A DNA stretch of 64,000 nucleotides from JANNBN01 sp963763885 (GCA_963763885.1 CAVXQD010000007.1:682001-746000), one strand, 5' to 3'; shown: positions 1-9,252, counted from the first letter of the stretch. Translations and numbers: made by a program. Notes: generated from the sequence alone by a model not told the origin.

Positions 1-1
1 C

Positions 2-610
2 AAGGCCGTTGGCCTGGAAGGATTCGGTAAGCCGGACAACTTCTTGGAGCGCCAGGTGGACCGGTGGGCATCACAGCTAGCAAGTTACCCAACGCTCTAC
101 AACTACCCCGGCCGCGAGATTCCGGGGTATGCACTCACCGAGCAATGGCTTCGTTCGAACGTGCCGGCCGGGTTCAAGGCAGGAATCATCCACGGCGACG
201 TTGGCACACCAAACGCGTTGTTTGCCGATGGCCCTCCGGCGCGCCTCACTGCACTGATCGACTGGGAACTGTCCACCATCGGCGATCCCTTGATCGACAT
301 GGCATGGCTGGGCAACAGCCTCCGCGACGAGCGGTGGCCCGACCATGTCCCGGCAAAGGCGCTTTACACCGTCGAGAACTTCCCCACCCGCCAAGAACTG
401 GCCCGCTACTACGCGGCAGGAACCGGACGCGATATTTCGCACTTCGACTACTACCTGGTCTTAGCGATGTTCAAGGCCGGGTGCATCCTTGAATACAAGG
501 TGGCACAGGCCCACGCGGGCATCCTTTCGCCTGCGACTGGGGTGCTGTTCGACCGGCTGGTGCTGGGCAACTTCATCGAGGCGCAGAAGCTCATCGGTTC
601 GTTCGGCTGA
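2..610 (+). CDS. Phosphotransferase family protein (APH/ChoK-like), 5' end outside window
   Basis: C-terminal ~200 residues of an aminoglycoside-phosphotransferase-fold kinase; the reading frame is open to the left edge, so the true start is outside the window. Visible motifs are the catalytic loop HGDVGTPNALF (H-x-D-x4-N) and the metal-binding IDWE followed by GDPLIDMAWL. Proteins of this subgroup sit next to acyl-CoA dehydrogenases and resemble the kinase domain of ACAD10/11, suggesting phosphorylation of a hydroxy-acyl intermediate. That role is inferred from the family and neighbours; the substrate is unknown. A second paralog follows at 1888. Confidence 0.85.
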   Translation, partial: KAVGLEGFGKPDNFLERQVDRWASQLASYPTLYNYPGREIPGYALTEQWLRSNVPAGFKAGIIHGDVGTPNALFADGPPARLTALIDWELSTIGDPLIDMAWLGNSLRDERWPDHVPAKALYTVENFPTRQELARYYAAGTGRDISHFDYYLVLAMFKAGCILEYKVAQAHAGILSPATGVLFDRLVLGNFIEAQKLIGSFG

Positions 611-700
611 TCAGGACTTGCCCTCCGGGCTTCCAGTCGTGTTGAATAGAGGTACCTCAATCTGTCCGCGTGCAGCGGAACGACGCACAGGAGAACTCCA

Positions 701-1846
701 ATGACGCCCACCGCCACAGACACACCAGACACCAACAAGATCTGGGCGCATTCCGGAGACTCGCATTTCTTGGAGCCAGACGACCTTTGGGAGTCAAACC
801 TGCCACCGTCCCTGGCGCCACGCGCGCTGAAGACAGTCAAAGACCCTGATGGCGCATGGGAGACCATCTCATTGGACGGCATGGAGTTCCGGCGCCAAAT
901 GCCAACCGGCGCCCAGAAGGAATTCCAAGAGGCTTCAAGCAGGGCACCGGGTTCCAAGGATGTGGCGCTCCGTCTGCTTGACCTTGATCAAGAGGGCGTG
1001 CTTGCCGAGCTGGTGTTCCCATCACTTGGTATGTGGGCTTCCAGCTTTCGTGATCCAAAGCTTCTCCATGAGTGCATGAAGGTTTCAAACGACTGGTCGT
1101 GGGAGACAATCTTCAAAGCATCGGCCGGCCGCTGCATTCCAACCGCACAGGTGTCCATGCTGGACATTGCCGATGCCGTTTCCGAGGTAGAGCGTTGTGC
1201 AGCAATTGGTTTCCGTGCGGTCTTCATGCCAACGCTTCCGCCTGCATCGCTCCCCGACTACAACCGTGACGCATGGGAACCGTTCTGGAACGTATGTGAA
1301 CAGGCAAACATCGTGGTTGCGTTCCACATCGGAACAGACCCAATCGACATGGAATCAGACGCACCAGGTGTTGTGTACCGCGGGCCTGGCGGCGCAGTCC
1401 TCAACTACACCGAGACCACCTTCTCCGGTCAGCGCGCAACCATGAAACTGGTGGCCTCTGGCGCCCTGGACCGCCACCCAAGGATGAAGGTGCTCGTCTC
1501 CGAAGGCGGCGCAACGTGGGTGCCGTTCCTTGGTGACCGCATGAACGAGGGTTACCGTCAGCACGCAATGCGCGTCCGGCCGATCCTCTCGACGCTGCCA
1601 AAGGAGATGCTGTATCGCCAGGTGTACGCGTCGTTCCAGCACGACGAGTCTGCAGTTGCAGCACACACCGCAATGGGGTACCCCAACGTGATGTGGGGCA
1701 GTGACTACCCGCACATGGAAGGCACCTACGGCCATACTCAGAAGACGCTCCACGAGCTGTTCGACGGCGTAGATGCCAAGGCCGTAGAGCGCATCACTCG
1801 GGGTTCGTTCCTTGACCTGTTCCCCGAAGCCGCGAAGTTCGCATAG
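701..1846 (+). CDS. Amidohydrolase family 2 protein (TIM-barrel metal hydrolase)
   Basis: 381-residue TIM-barrel metallohydrolase of the amidohydrolase_2/decarboxylase-like group. Visible metal ligands include an N-terminal DSHFLEP (D-x-H type), a mid-protein FHIGTD histidine and the C-terminal WGSDYPHMEG aspartate, in the usual order. AGGAG lies 7 nt before the ATG. Relatives in actinobacteria sit in lipid and aromatic degradation clusters and hydrolyse or decarboxylate ring-derived acids; here it lies between two APH-type kinases, consistent with a catabolic operon. The specific substrate cannot be read from sequence. Confidence 0.85.
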   Translation: MTPTATDTPDTNKIWAHSGDSHFLEPDDLWESNLPPSLAPRALKTVKDPDGAWETISLDGMEFRRQMPTGAQKEFQEASSRAPGSKDVALRLLDLDQEGVLAELVFPSLGMWASSFRDPKLLHECMKVSNDWSWETIFKASAGRCIPTAQVSMLDIADAVSEVERCAAIGFRAVFMPTLPPASLPDYNRDAWEPFWNVCEQANIVVAFHIGTDPIDMESDAPGVVYRGPGGAVLNYTETTFSGQRATMKLVASGALDRHPRMKVLVSEGGATWVPFLGDRMNEGYRQHAMRVRPILSTLPKEMLYRQVYASFQHDESAVAAHTAMGYPNVMWGSDYPHMEGTYGHTQKTLHELFDGVDAKAVERITRGSFLDLFPEAAKFA

Positions 1847-1887
1847 GCGCCAGTTGGACGCGCCACAAACCGACATAACGTAGACAT

Positions 1888-3276
1888 ATGGATCTGCCTC
1901 AGCCCATCAAAGCGTGGGCCGAAACGGCTGTCGGCGGCACACTGCTAGCCGCAACCCGCCTCCCGGGTGGCGGCAGCAATCAAGCGTGGTTGGTGTCGTT
2001 CCAACCCAACCACGTGGAAATCGGAACAGGCACGCCAATCGAACTGTTCCTCCGGATCGACGCCGGTGCGCAGTCGACACGCGGTGACGCTGGCAAGCTT
2101 CAACGAGAACACGACGTGTACCGGTCGTTGGCCGATACGACCCTCCCCGTGGCCCGTGCGGTTGCGGTCAGCCCCGAGGGAGACGGGTTGCTACTCACCC
2201 GCGTTGAAGGTGATGCGTCGTTCGCAACAATCGCCGACCCCGAAACGCAACGAGATATTGCCCTCCAGTTTATGGTGCACCTCGCAGAATTACACGCTCT
2301 CGATCTCACGAACCGAAGCTTCCCGGGTTTCCAACCAACGATGACACTGGCCGACTGTGCCCTCGCTCAGGTGGACTGGATCAAGCGAATCGTCGCGAGC
2401 GGTGGAGGAACACCGGAACCACTGCTCGCCCTTGCGACACGTTGGCTGACCTCCAACGTTCCAAAGAACATTGCTGCCCATGAAAGCCGGCCCGTACTGG
2501 TTCAGGGCGACACGGGGCCCGGAAACTTTCTCCACAACGGAACCCATGTCACAGCGATTGTCGATTGGGAACTCGCACACCCCGGCGACCCGATGGACGA
2601 TCTCGCGTGGGTGTCGTTGCGATCGGTGCAAGAACCATTCGGTGATCAACGTGAGCTGTTCGCTGCATACGAGGCTGCTTCTGGAAATCGGATCGACGCT
2701 GGCCGTATCCGCTACTACCGCGTTATGGCCGAAGCGAAGATCCTCGCCATGAGCCACAACTCGCCACCTGCTGCACGGGCCGAGTCAGGTCGTGATGCAG
2801 GTGCCGCGGTAATCTTCGGACATCTCCACAGACGCCTGTGCCTCGAGGCGCTCGGCGACGCGATGGGCGAACCGATTCCGCGGTTCAACGTTCCGGCGTC
2901 ATCGCAACCTACCGATGCACAATTGCTTATCGACTCGGTATTGGACTCGTTGCGTACCGATATCGTCCCTCGGATTTCAGACCCATTTGCGAGCCGAAGA
3001 GCGAAAAGCTCTGCACGCGTCTTGAAGTATGTCTCCAATCTCATTGCCAACCAAGCAACGTTCGAGGCACTCGAACTGGAACAACTGAATGAGGTTTTGG
3101 GAACGCCTTCAGCGACCGTGGCAGCCGCGCGCAAGGTACTTTCCGACGCAATCGCCACCGCGCACATCCGCGACAGTCCCGCGTTCAGAGCCGTTGCGAT
3201 TCGGGTATCGCTCGACCAAATCCTCACCCGTGAAGCTTCGGGGGCGCTCGCGGAGCGCCACTACCAACCGTTTTAG
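1888..3276 (+). CDS. Phosphotransferase family protein (APH fold)
   Basis: 462-residue APH-fold kinase-like protein. The catalytic loop reads VQGDTGPGNFL, so the usual His of H-x-D-x4-N is Gln while Asp and Asn are kept; IVDWELAHPGDPMDDLAW supplies the metal-binding motif. An extra ~130-residue C-terminal helical extension follows the kinase fold. It starts 42 nt after the amidohydrolase and likely shares its transcript. As with the partial paralog at the window edge, a link to acyl-CoA catabolism is inferred from neighbours only. Confidence 0.85.
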   Translation: MDLPQPIKAWAETAVGGTLLAATRLPGGGSNQAWLVSFQPNHVEIGTGTPIELFLRIDAGAQSTRGDAGKLQREHDVYRSLADTTLPVARAVAVSPEGDGLLLTRVEGDASFATIADPETQRDIALQFMVHLAELHALDLTNRSFPGFQPTMTLADCALAQVDWIKRIVASGGGTPEPLLALATRWLTSNVPKNIAAHESRPVLVQGDTGPGNFLHNGTHVTAIVDWELAHPGDPMDDLAWVSLRSVQEPFGDQRELFAAYEAASGNRIDAGRIRYYRVMAEAKILAMSHNSPPAARAESGRDAGAAVIFGHLHRRLCLEALGDAMGEPIPRFNVPASSQPTDAQLLIDSVLDSLRTDIVPRISDPFASRRAKSSARVLKYVSNLIANQATFEALELEQLNEVLGTPSATVAAARKVLSDAIATAHIRDSPAFRAVAIRVSLDQILTREASGALAERHYQPF

Positions 3277-3304
3277 AGGCCGCGACAGGACCCGAACGGT
3301 CCTA

Positions 3305-4165
3305 CTACGGCCAAGAAGGTGGTGGCGGAACAGCAAACGGACCGTTTAGGGGCCAGTCTCGCGTCACGGATGATGTCCAAGTGGGCGCACGCTTTTCAAG
3401 CGCTGCACGTCCTCCCTCTATGGCATCGGGCGCACCCATCAGGAGTTGATGTGCAACTGATTCAAGCTCGTCTACCCGATCCACATCGCCATCAGCAGCA
3501 GCCCACAGAATGCGTTTGCTGAGCCCCATAGAGAGCGGAGAGTTGTTGTCGGCCATTTCCCGTGCCAGGGCCAGAGCAGCTGCCAGAACTTCCTTGGCGG
3601 GAAACGACTGACTGGCTACCCCGAAAGCCACAGCATTGGGCCCAAGATAGGTTCGGCCAGAAAGCAGCAATTCTGCTGCGCGGGCACTCCCGACCGCCCG
3701 CACCAGGGTCCAGTGCGAGACGGCATCGGAGACAACCCCACGACGCACTTGGACAACCCCCCATTTCGCATCGTCAGCGATAAAGCGAATATCGGTGTGA
3801 AGCGCAAGTGTCAGCCCGAGACCGATTGCAGCGCCGTTGATTGCGGCGATAACTGGCTTTCGAAGCTGGAATGCGAGCGGCCGTTTGGGTGAAGACCTAT
3901 AGGTGGTCACCGCCTTCGGCGTTTGGAATGCACCACCCTTGCGTTGGAGATCTGCACCCGCGCAGAATGCTGACCCCGAACCGGTCAGAACAATGACGCG
4001 CACGTCATCGTCGGCGTCGAGGCGAGCATAGGTGTCAGAGAGTTCGACGATGCCCCGCCCCGATAGGGCGTTACGACGATCTGGGCGGTTGAACCAAACC
4101 GTTGCGACATGATCGGCAACCTCGACCAGCAGTGACGGTGCGTTGTGTTCAACGGACTCAGGCAT
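3305..4165 (-). CDS. Enoyl-CoA hydratase/isomerase family protein
   Basis: Crotonase-fold protein of 286 residues from the ATG at 4165; the frame is open for 44 more codons upstream but these overlap the conserved palindromes and lack family similarity. Motifs: VWFNRPDRRNALSG near the N-terminus, the oxyanion-hole segment GSAFCAGADL, and AAINGAAIGLGLTLALHTDIRF. It would hydrate or isomerise an enoyl-CoA in beta-oxidation. Transcribed divergently from the gene at 4267, with a double palindrome between them. Convergent with the phosphotransferase upstream. Confidence 0.88.
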   Translation of the reverse strand: MPESVEHNAPSLLVEVADHVATVWFNRPDRRNALSGRGIVELSDTYARLDADDDVRVIVLTGSGSAFCAGADLQRKGGAFQTPKAVTTYRSSPKRPLAFQLRKPVIAAINGAAIGLGLTLALHTDIRFIADDAKWGVVQVRRGVVSDAVSHWTLVRAVGSARAAELLLSGRTYLGPNAVAFGVASQSFPAKEVLAAALALAREMADNNSPLSMGLSKRILWAAADGDVDRVDELESVAHQLLMGAPDAIEGGRAALEKRAPTWTSSVTRDWPLNGPFAVPPPPSWP

Positions 4166-4226
4166 CACATTCAACTTCCTGTGCAGAACGCTCGCTCGCC
4201 GTTGGCCTGAGGAACTGCCAGACGTG

Positions 4227-4260
4227 CTGGAGAGGTACTCCAGGAAATAGCGCGCTATTT
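4227..4260. promoter_or_regulatory. Double palindrome in divergent promoter (site 1)
   Basis: Two adjacent inverted repeats: CTGGAG-N5-CTCCAG (4227-4243) and AAATAG-CGCG-CTATTT (4245-4260). The second ends 6 nt before the ATG at 4267; TATTTT there is spaced like a -10 box of a leaderless transcript. The same pair recurs at 7682-7715, and the second palindrome alone recurs at 25806. Probably a repressor operator overlapping promoters; the regulator is not in the window as far as can be seen. Confidence 0.6.
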
Positions 4261-4266
4261 TATCCA

Positions 4267-5355
4267 ATGATGACAGACCAGGGACAATCGAATCCATCCT
4301 TGGTTTCCGCCGACACCCCGTTCGTGGAGGCCGATGATCAATACCACCGTCTCTCAGATGATCCGTACGAATTCGAGACGACCTGGTGGACCTTCAACAT
4401 TCCCGAACGCCGGATCGCATGTTGGCTGCATGCTGGCTACCACACCAACCGAAACACCGTCACGTGGCGCGTGTTCGTCTGGGACCCAACGGGGTCATCT
4501 CCAGGGCAACTTGCTCACTACCGGACCGCCGTCGAAGTACCAATGCCGACGCCGCAGCCCGACCTCCGTGACATCACATTTCCTAAAGGCGGCTTTACGG
4601 TCCGAATGCTGCGTCCGCTGATGGACTACCACGTGTATTACTCAGACCCTTCGGTCAATTTCTCCATCGATTTCGAACACCGCAGCGTCCACGCGCCTCA
4701 CCGATTCACGCCGGGCGAAGCCCCGATGATGACCAACCCACATCTCGATCAGTTGGGCCACATTACCGGCACGCTCCAGTTGCACGGCGAACGAATTGCA
4801 ATTGACTGCTACTCGGTCAGAGACCGAACCTGGGGGCCACGAGGCGGGCAACATGACGCCAGCCGAAAGCCCGAACACGTGGCTGGAGTCCACACTGTCC
4901 GTAGTCCGGGGGGTGTCCGCTGGCGTGAAATCGAACGCGAACGGGGCCGGGGTCGTATTCAGTACATCTACGGCCATACCGATGCCACCACCGGCTTCCT
5001 GGGCTTCGTTCGCCCGCAGGACGGCGATGCGACGGGATGGTCGCCGATGAACGTGGGATGGCTTCTCAAAGACGGCCGCTTCGAGCGCCTCGACAAGAAC
5101 CGCAGCCGCATGAAGAACTACCGAGATCCACACACCGGCTGGTCACAGCATATGGAAGTTGAGCTCACCGATGTTTCGGGACGGACAATGCAAGCAGAAG
5201 GATTCGCTACCAGCCATATCTCTGAGACCGGAGCCGGCGCCAACGCGTTGATGAGGTGGGAGTACGACCGAAAGATCGGATGGGGTGAAGATCAGGACGG
5301 CTGGCGGATCGACCATTTTCGGTCGATGTTGTCGGCGCTCAGATCTACCTGCTGA
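4267..5355 (+). CDS. Conserved protein, lipocalin-like (DUF7064/DUF7065-type)
   Basis: About 362 residues from the first of two consecutive ATGs; the frame is open upstream but that part is antisense to the enoyl-CoA hydratase. The sequence is rich in Trp and aromatic beta-strand segments (ETTWWTFNIPERRIACWLHAGYH, split here as visible motifs; CYSVRDRTWGPRG), resembling the AttH/Svf1-like lipocalin group common in mycobacterial and acidimicrobial lipid or steroid loci. No catalytic function is established for that group. No Shine-Dalgarno is visible; the start directly follows the operator-like palindrome, so translation may be leaderless. Confidence 0.7.
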   Translation: MMTDQGQSNPSLVSADTPFVEADDQYHRLSDDPYEFETTWWTFNIPERRIACWLHAGYHTNRNTVTWRVFVWDPTGSSPGQLAHYRTAVEVPMPTPQPDLRDITFPKGGFTVRMLRPLMDYHVYYSDPSVNFSIDFEHRSVHAPHRFTPGEAPMMTNPHLDQLGHITGTLQLHGERIAIDCYSVRDRTWGPRGGQHDASRKPEHVAGVHTVRSPGGVRWREIERERGRGRIQYIYGHTDATTGFLGFVRPQDGDATGWSPMNVGWLLKDGRFERLDKNRSRMKNYRDPHTGWSQHMEVELTDVSGRTMQAEGFATSHISETGAGANALMRWEYDRKIGWGEDQDGWRIDHFRSMLSALRSTC

Positions 5356-5429
5356 ACACCACCAGCCAAGATCGACGCTTACCCGTCAGTCTTATGAATT
5401 GGCATTAGGAGTGCGGATAGTGTGAGCCC

Positions 5430-6257
5430 ATGAAGATCACGCTGCTCGGAACCGGAAGTCCTCTGGTTGACCCCAACCGCGCAGGACCGTCAACACTCAT
5501 CAGTGCTGGCGGCGAGCAACTCCTGTTTGACTGCGGTCGCGCTGTCCTGATGCGTTTGGCCGCAGCAATGGTGCCAATCCAAAGTCTCAGCGCACTGCTG
5601 CTGACCCATCTGCATAGCGATCACATCACGGATCTCAACGACGTCATTACCACCAACTGGATCTTGAACCCCAGCCCGAAGCCATTGCGGATCTACGGTC
5701 CTCCCAGCACCAAGGCAGTGGTCGATGCCACGCTGGCGGCACTCACACATGACGTGCGTTACCGACGAGACCACCATGACGATCTCACCTGGGACCCGAT
5801 GGTTGAGGTGACCGAGGTTGAGCCAGGCGACGTGTTGACCTTCGGCGACGTCACTGTCCGCGTGGGACGCACCGATCATCGGCCTGTGGAACCCACCGTT
5901 GGGTACCGGGTTGAACACGGCGTCAAGAGCGCCGTGATTGCAGGTGACACCATCCCGTGTAATGGCCTTGATCAGCTCTGCGCCGGGGCCGACGCGTATG
6001 TGCAAACCACCATCCGCGCAGACATCGTGCGCCAGATTCCCAGCGCCCGCCTGCAGGACATTCTCGGTTATCACTCCTCTGTGGAGCAGGCTGCCGAAAC
6101 CGCACAACGGGCGGGCGTCAAGGCGTTGGTGCTCACCCATTACGTACCAACACCAGCACCAGGCACTCTTTCGCAATGGGTGGATCTGGTGCGGCCAATC
6201 TTCAGCGGCACCGTCGTCGCTGGAGATGATCTGACCACATACGACATCCCGGACTAG
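5430..6257 (+). CDS. MBL-fold metallo-hydrolase (RNase Z-like)
   Basis: 275-residue metallo-beta-lactamase fold hydrolase. It opens with the family's MKITLLGTGSP strand and glycine turn, carries the di-metal motif HLHSDH at residues 60-65, a later GDT (the bridging Asp), and a C-terminal LVLTHYVP histidine. This resembles RNase Z/arylsulfatase-type MBL proteins, but members in lipid clusters act on unknown small molecules. The stop codon overlaps the stop of the convergent P-loop gene by 3 nt. Function beyond metal-dependent hydrolysis is not assignable. Confidence 0.85.
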   Translation: MKITLLGTGSPLVDPNRAGPSTLISAGGEQLLFDCGRAVLMRLAAAMVPIQSLSALLLTHLHSDHITDLNDVITTNWILNPSPKPLRIYGPPSTKAVVDATLAALTHDVRYRRDHHDDLTWDPMVEVTEVEPGDVLTFGDVTVRVGRTDHRPVEPTVGYRVEHGVKSAVIAGDTIPCNGLDQLCAGADAYVQTTIRADIVRQIPSARLQDILGYHSSVEQAAETAQRAGVKALVLTHYVPTPAPGTLSQWVDLVRPIFSGTVVAGDDLTTYDIPD

Positions 6258-6838
6258 CTGTCCGCACAGCCCGTGTCAGTCAGTGCGTCTCGCACCGCTG
6301 CAAGGACGCCGTCGATGTCGATTGGCGTCTCGGTGTCGACCCGGACAAGTCGGCCGACACCAAGTGGTCCGAGTGCGGCGAGCGCACCGAACTGTGCCGT
6401 GAGATCAGCAGGGTCGCGCTGAGCGTCTCCGTGACGTTCATGACGCTGCCGAGACCGAAACCGCCGCACTGCCACGCCGACAGAACACTCACAGAACACT
6501 TCAACGACCGCAGCCGACTCAGACAACCATTCAGTGGGAGTGCCCGAGGTGAGCGAAAGTTCTGGTCGACGCCAAAACGAAATCAGCACCACCTCAGGCA
6601 GGAGTTCTGCCGCGCTCGTGAAGTCATCGTCGGCTCGACGGCTCAACACGGAACGAGTACCAGCCGCTTCTTCGGTGGACTCGAACAACATCTCGAGGTA
6701 GTCGTCCTTGTCGCACACCGCAAAACCAATCCGATCAGCCAGCGTTCGCCCGAGCGTCGACTTTCCGCTACCCGGCAGACCAGTCACGACGACACGACGC
6801 GGGAGCACGCTGGTCATCGTAGAGGCCCGTTCGACCAT
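6254..6838 (-). CDS. P-loop kinase-like ATPase
   Basis: 194 residues with a Walker A loop GLPGSGKST at about residues 20-28 and a zeta-toxin/shikimate-kinase-like small kinase layout, including a lid-type Arg-rich segment (VRRFRSRQRHERH) typical of nucleoside or small-molecule kinases. An alternative ATG seven codons in (MTSVLPRR) is also possible. Substrate is not evident. It ends overlapping the convergent MBL gene. Confidence 0.75.
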   Translation of the reverse strand: MVERASTMTSVLPRRVVVTGLPGSGKSTLGRTLADRIGFAVCDKDDYLEMLFESTEEAAGTRSVLSRRADDDFTSAAELLPEVVLISFWRRPELSLTSGTPTEWLSESAAVVEVFCECSVGVAVRRFRSRQRHERHGDAQRDPADLTAQFGALAALGPLGVGRLVRVDTETPIDIDGVLAAVRDALTDTGCADS

Positions 6839-6885
6839 GGTTAGATCACGGCGGCGTTCACGCTACGTGAACGTAGTTTCTCGGA

Positions 6886-7662
6886 TCAGCGGAAGACCGG
6901 CGGGTTGTTCTTACGGGGTTGACCCAGGCGCGCTTCAGCTGGCTTGTTGCCGATGTGGGTGTAGGCGAGACCGTTCTGCAGGCCGATTGCAGGGGTGAGC
7001 TCAATCGACTCCCAGATGGCCCGAATGGTGCCCTGGATGGCCAACGGATTGCGGCTGGCAATTTGCGCTGCGATGGCGCGGGCACGGTCGCGCAGATCGG
7101 CACGTTCAACAACTTCGGTGACGATGCCGAGACGCAGGGCCGTTGCTGCAGTGATGCGTTCCTCGGTGCCCATCAGCGCCCATCGCAAAACGTCGCCCAG
7201 GGGGACGCCGCGATGCAGCATGCCGATGGGTTCAAGTGCCGACACGATGCCGCCGTTGGCGTGCGGATCGAAGAACTGGGCGTCGTCGGAGCAGATGATG
7301 ATGTCTGCCTGGTTAATGAAGTACTGACCGCCACCAGCGCACATCCCGTGGACTGCAGCCACCACCGGCTTCCAGACCTTGTGGGTCTTGGGGCTGAGAT
7401 ACGCGCCCGGGTCAACCTGGTTCCAAATATTCTGGCCACCCCACCACGACCCGGCCTTGATGTCTATGCCGGTGCAAAACGCGCGTTCTCCGTTGGCCTG
7501 CAACACCGCAACGTGAATGTCGTCGGTGTCTCGGACAGTTATCCATGCCTGCGCAACTTCGTCACACATGGTCTTGGTGAACGAGTTGAGGTTGTCTGGA
7601 CGGTTGAGCGTGATGGTGGCGATGTTTTCGCTGACATCGAACTGGATGGTTTCGTAACTCAT
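6886..7662 (-). CDS. Enoyl-CoA hydratase/isomerase family protein
   Basis: 258-residue crotonase-fold protein. It has ITLNRPDNLNSFT, the oxyanion-hole segment GERAFCTGIDIKAG, and a VHGMCAGGGQYF turn. The extra loop around WWGGQNIWNQVDPG and the DPHANGGIVSALEP segment are seen in actinobacterial steroid/lipid-locus homologues. The start lies 20 nt from a double palindrome nearly identical to that upstream of the hydratase at 4165, so the two paralogs may be co-regulated. Confidence 0.88.
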   Translation of the reverse strand: MSYETIQFDVSENIATITLNRPDNLNSFTKTMCDEVAQAWITVRDTDDIHVAVLQANGERAFCTGIDIKAGSWWGGQNIWNQVDPGAYLSPKTHKVWKPVVAAVHGMCAGGGQYFINQADIIICSDDAQFFDPHANGGIVSALEPIGMLHRGVPLGDVLRWALMGTEERITAATALRLGIVTEVVERADLRDRARAIAAQIASRNPLAIQGTIRAIWESIELTPAIGLQNGLAYTHIGNKPAEARLGQPRKNNPPVFR

Positions 7663-7681
7663 GAAGTGCCTCGGTTGTCCG

Positions 7682-7715
7682 CTGGAGAGCGACTCCAGGA
7701 AAGAGCGCGCTATTT
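7682..7715. promoter_or_regulatory. Double palindrome upstream of enoyl-CoA hydratase (site 2)
   Basis: CTGGAG-N5-CTCCAG at 7682-7698 followed one base later by AAAGAG-CGCG-CTATTT at 7700-7715. Spacing and order are those of site 1 (4227-4260), and similarity runs on for about 30 nt into a start-codon-like ATGACGACG, as if a divergent gene once began here. Likely operator for the hydratase at 7662. Confidence 0.55.
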
Positions 7716-7763
7716 TCCCCGATGACGACGCCTGACGGCCAATCGAGTCAGGTCGTCGAAGGG

Positions 7764-9212
7764 TCAGCCCCTGTCGCTCAGATCGTATTCGGCCATGTAA
7801 TACGGATGCTCGGGGTCGAACTTGGTGAGCGGCGAAGGATTTTCAACCCGGCCGATGGGACGCACGTCGGCACCAACCAGCCCCAGGCGGGCATCGCCAA
7901 GCGACGCGCGGGCCCGTTCTGCGTGCCGGAACAGGTCGGCAACGACGTCTGGATGCTGATCGGCAACGTTGGTTGTTTCACTGAGATCAGCCGCAAGGTT
8001 GTAGAGCTCGTGCACCTCTGTCCCCCGTTTCGAGAGGTGCAGCTTCCAGTCGCCCGAGCGCACAGCCTCGAGGTCGTTCATCCAGTAAAAGAAGAACGCA
8101 TCGTGTGGTGAGCGAGCCTCAGCATCCAGCCACACCTGACGCACGTCACGGCCATCAATCGTCCGATCGGTGGGGACTTCGGCGCCGCAACAGGCCGCAA
8201 GTGTCGGGTAGAGGTCCATGGACAGCAGAACCTGGTCGCTCACCCGGCCAGGTTGAATGTGCCCAGGCCACTTGATGATGCCGGGCACACGCTGCCCACC
8301 CTCCCAGGTTGTGCCTTTCGTGCCGCGTAGCGCTCCGTTGCTCGCCCCGATTGGTTCTCCGGTACCGCCGAGCGGCGACGGGTTGTTGCCAAGCGATCCG
8401 TTGTCGCTGGTGAAGATCACGATGGTGTTCTCCTCCAATCCAAGCGCGCGGAGTTCCTTGAGGATCACGTCCGTTGCCCAGTCGATGGACTCAACGGCCG
8501 CACCGTATGCGCCATTTGTGGATTGCTTGCGAAAGCGCTCCTGCACATAAATGGGTAAGTGCACATACATATGGGCGAGATACAGGAAGAACGGTTGGTT
8601 CTGTGAGGAACGCATAAAGCGAATCGCCTCGACCACGTAACGCTCGGTGAGCGACGATTGATCGGGCTGCTGCTCGATGACGTCGCCGTCGATGATCAAC
8701 GGCAGCGGTGGCATCTCAGGAAAGAACGACGGGGTGTCAGCCTGGCGGCCCATGTCGTTGGAATAGGGAAGTCCGAAGTAGTGATCGAACCCGTGGTTGA
8801 CGGGCATGAAACCCGGCTGGTCACCACAGTGCCATTTGCCGATCATCTGCGTGCGATAGCCAGCCCGCGACAGCATGGTGGCAAGACTGATCTCCGTTGG
8901 CGGGAGCCCGAGCGGCTGCCCTGGGAACAGCACTGGGAACCCGTCGAATGAGCCAAACCCGATGCGTGGCGGGTAGGAGCCCGTGAGGAGCGCACCACGT
9001 GAGGGAGAACAGACCGGTGAGGCCATGTAGAACGAATCGCACCGCAGCCCCTCGGCCGCGAGCTTGTCTAGGGCGGGAGTCTTGTTGAGCTGAGAGCCGT
9101 AGCAGCCAAGATCTCCCCAGCCGAGGTCGTCGCAGTTGATCAGCACCACGTTGGGCCGCTCCCCCACTGTGCGATCTGCGGCTGCACCTCTGCTCGATGT
9201 CGAGTCGTTCAT
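7764..9212 (-). CDS. Sulfatase (arylsulfatase family)
   Basis: 482-residue sulfatase of the alkaline-phosphatase superfamily. It begins with the metal-binding NVVLINCDDLGWGD and has the CSPSR motif at residues 68-72, whose Cys is converted to formylglycine by a maturase not seen here. Later metal-site residues are FTSDNGS and the KGTTWEGG loop. No signal peptide is evident, so it is probably cytosolic. It would hydrolyse a sulfate ester; substrate unknown. The neighbouring lipid genes suggest sulfated sterols or lipids as one possibility, which is inference. Confidence 0.92.
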   Translation of the reverse strand: MNDSTSSRGAAADRTVGERPNVVLINCDDLGWGDLGCYGSQLNKTPALDKLAAEGLRCDSFYMASPVCSPSRGALLTGSYPPRIGFGSFDGFPVLFPGQPLGLPPTEISLATMLSRAGYRTQMIGKWHCGDQPGFMPVNHGFDHYFGLPYSNDMGRQADTPSFFPEMPPLPLIIDGDVIEQQPDQSSLTERYVVEAIRFMRSSQNQPFFLYLAHMYVHLPIYVQERFRKQSTNGAYGAAVESIDWATDVILKELRALGLEENTIVIFTSDNGSLGNNPSPLGGTGEPIGASNGALRGTKGTTWEGGQRVPGIIKWPGHIQPGRVSDQVLLSMDLYPTLAACCGAEVPTDRTIDGRDVRQVWLDAEARSPHDAFFFYWMNDLEAVRSGDWKLHLSKRGTEVHELYNLAADLSETTNVADQHPDVVADLFRHAERARASLGDARLGLVGADVRPIGRVENPSPLTKFDPEHPYYMAEYDLSDRG

Positions 9213-9252
9213 GTCTGAAGCTATCCCGACGGTTCAACGCCCACACGCTTTG

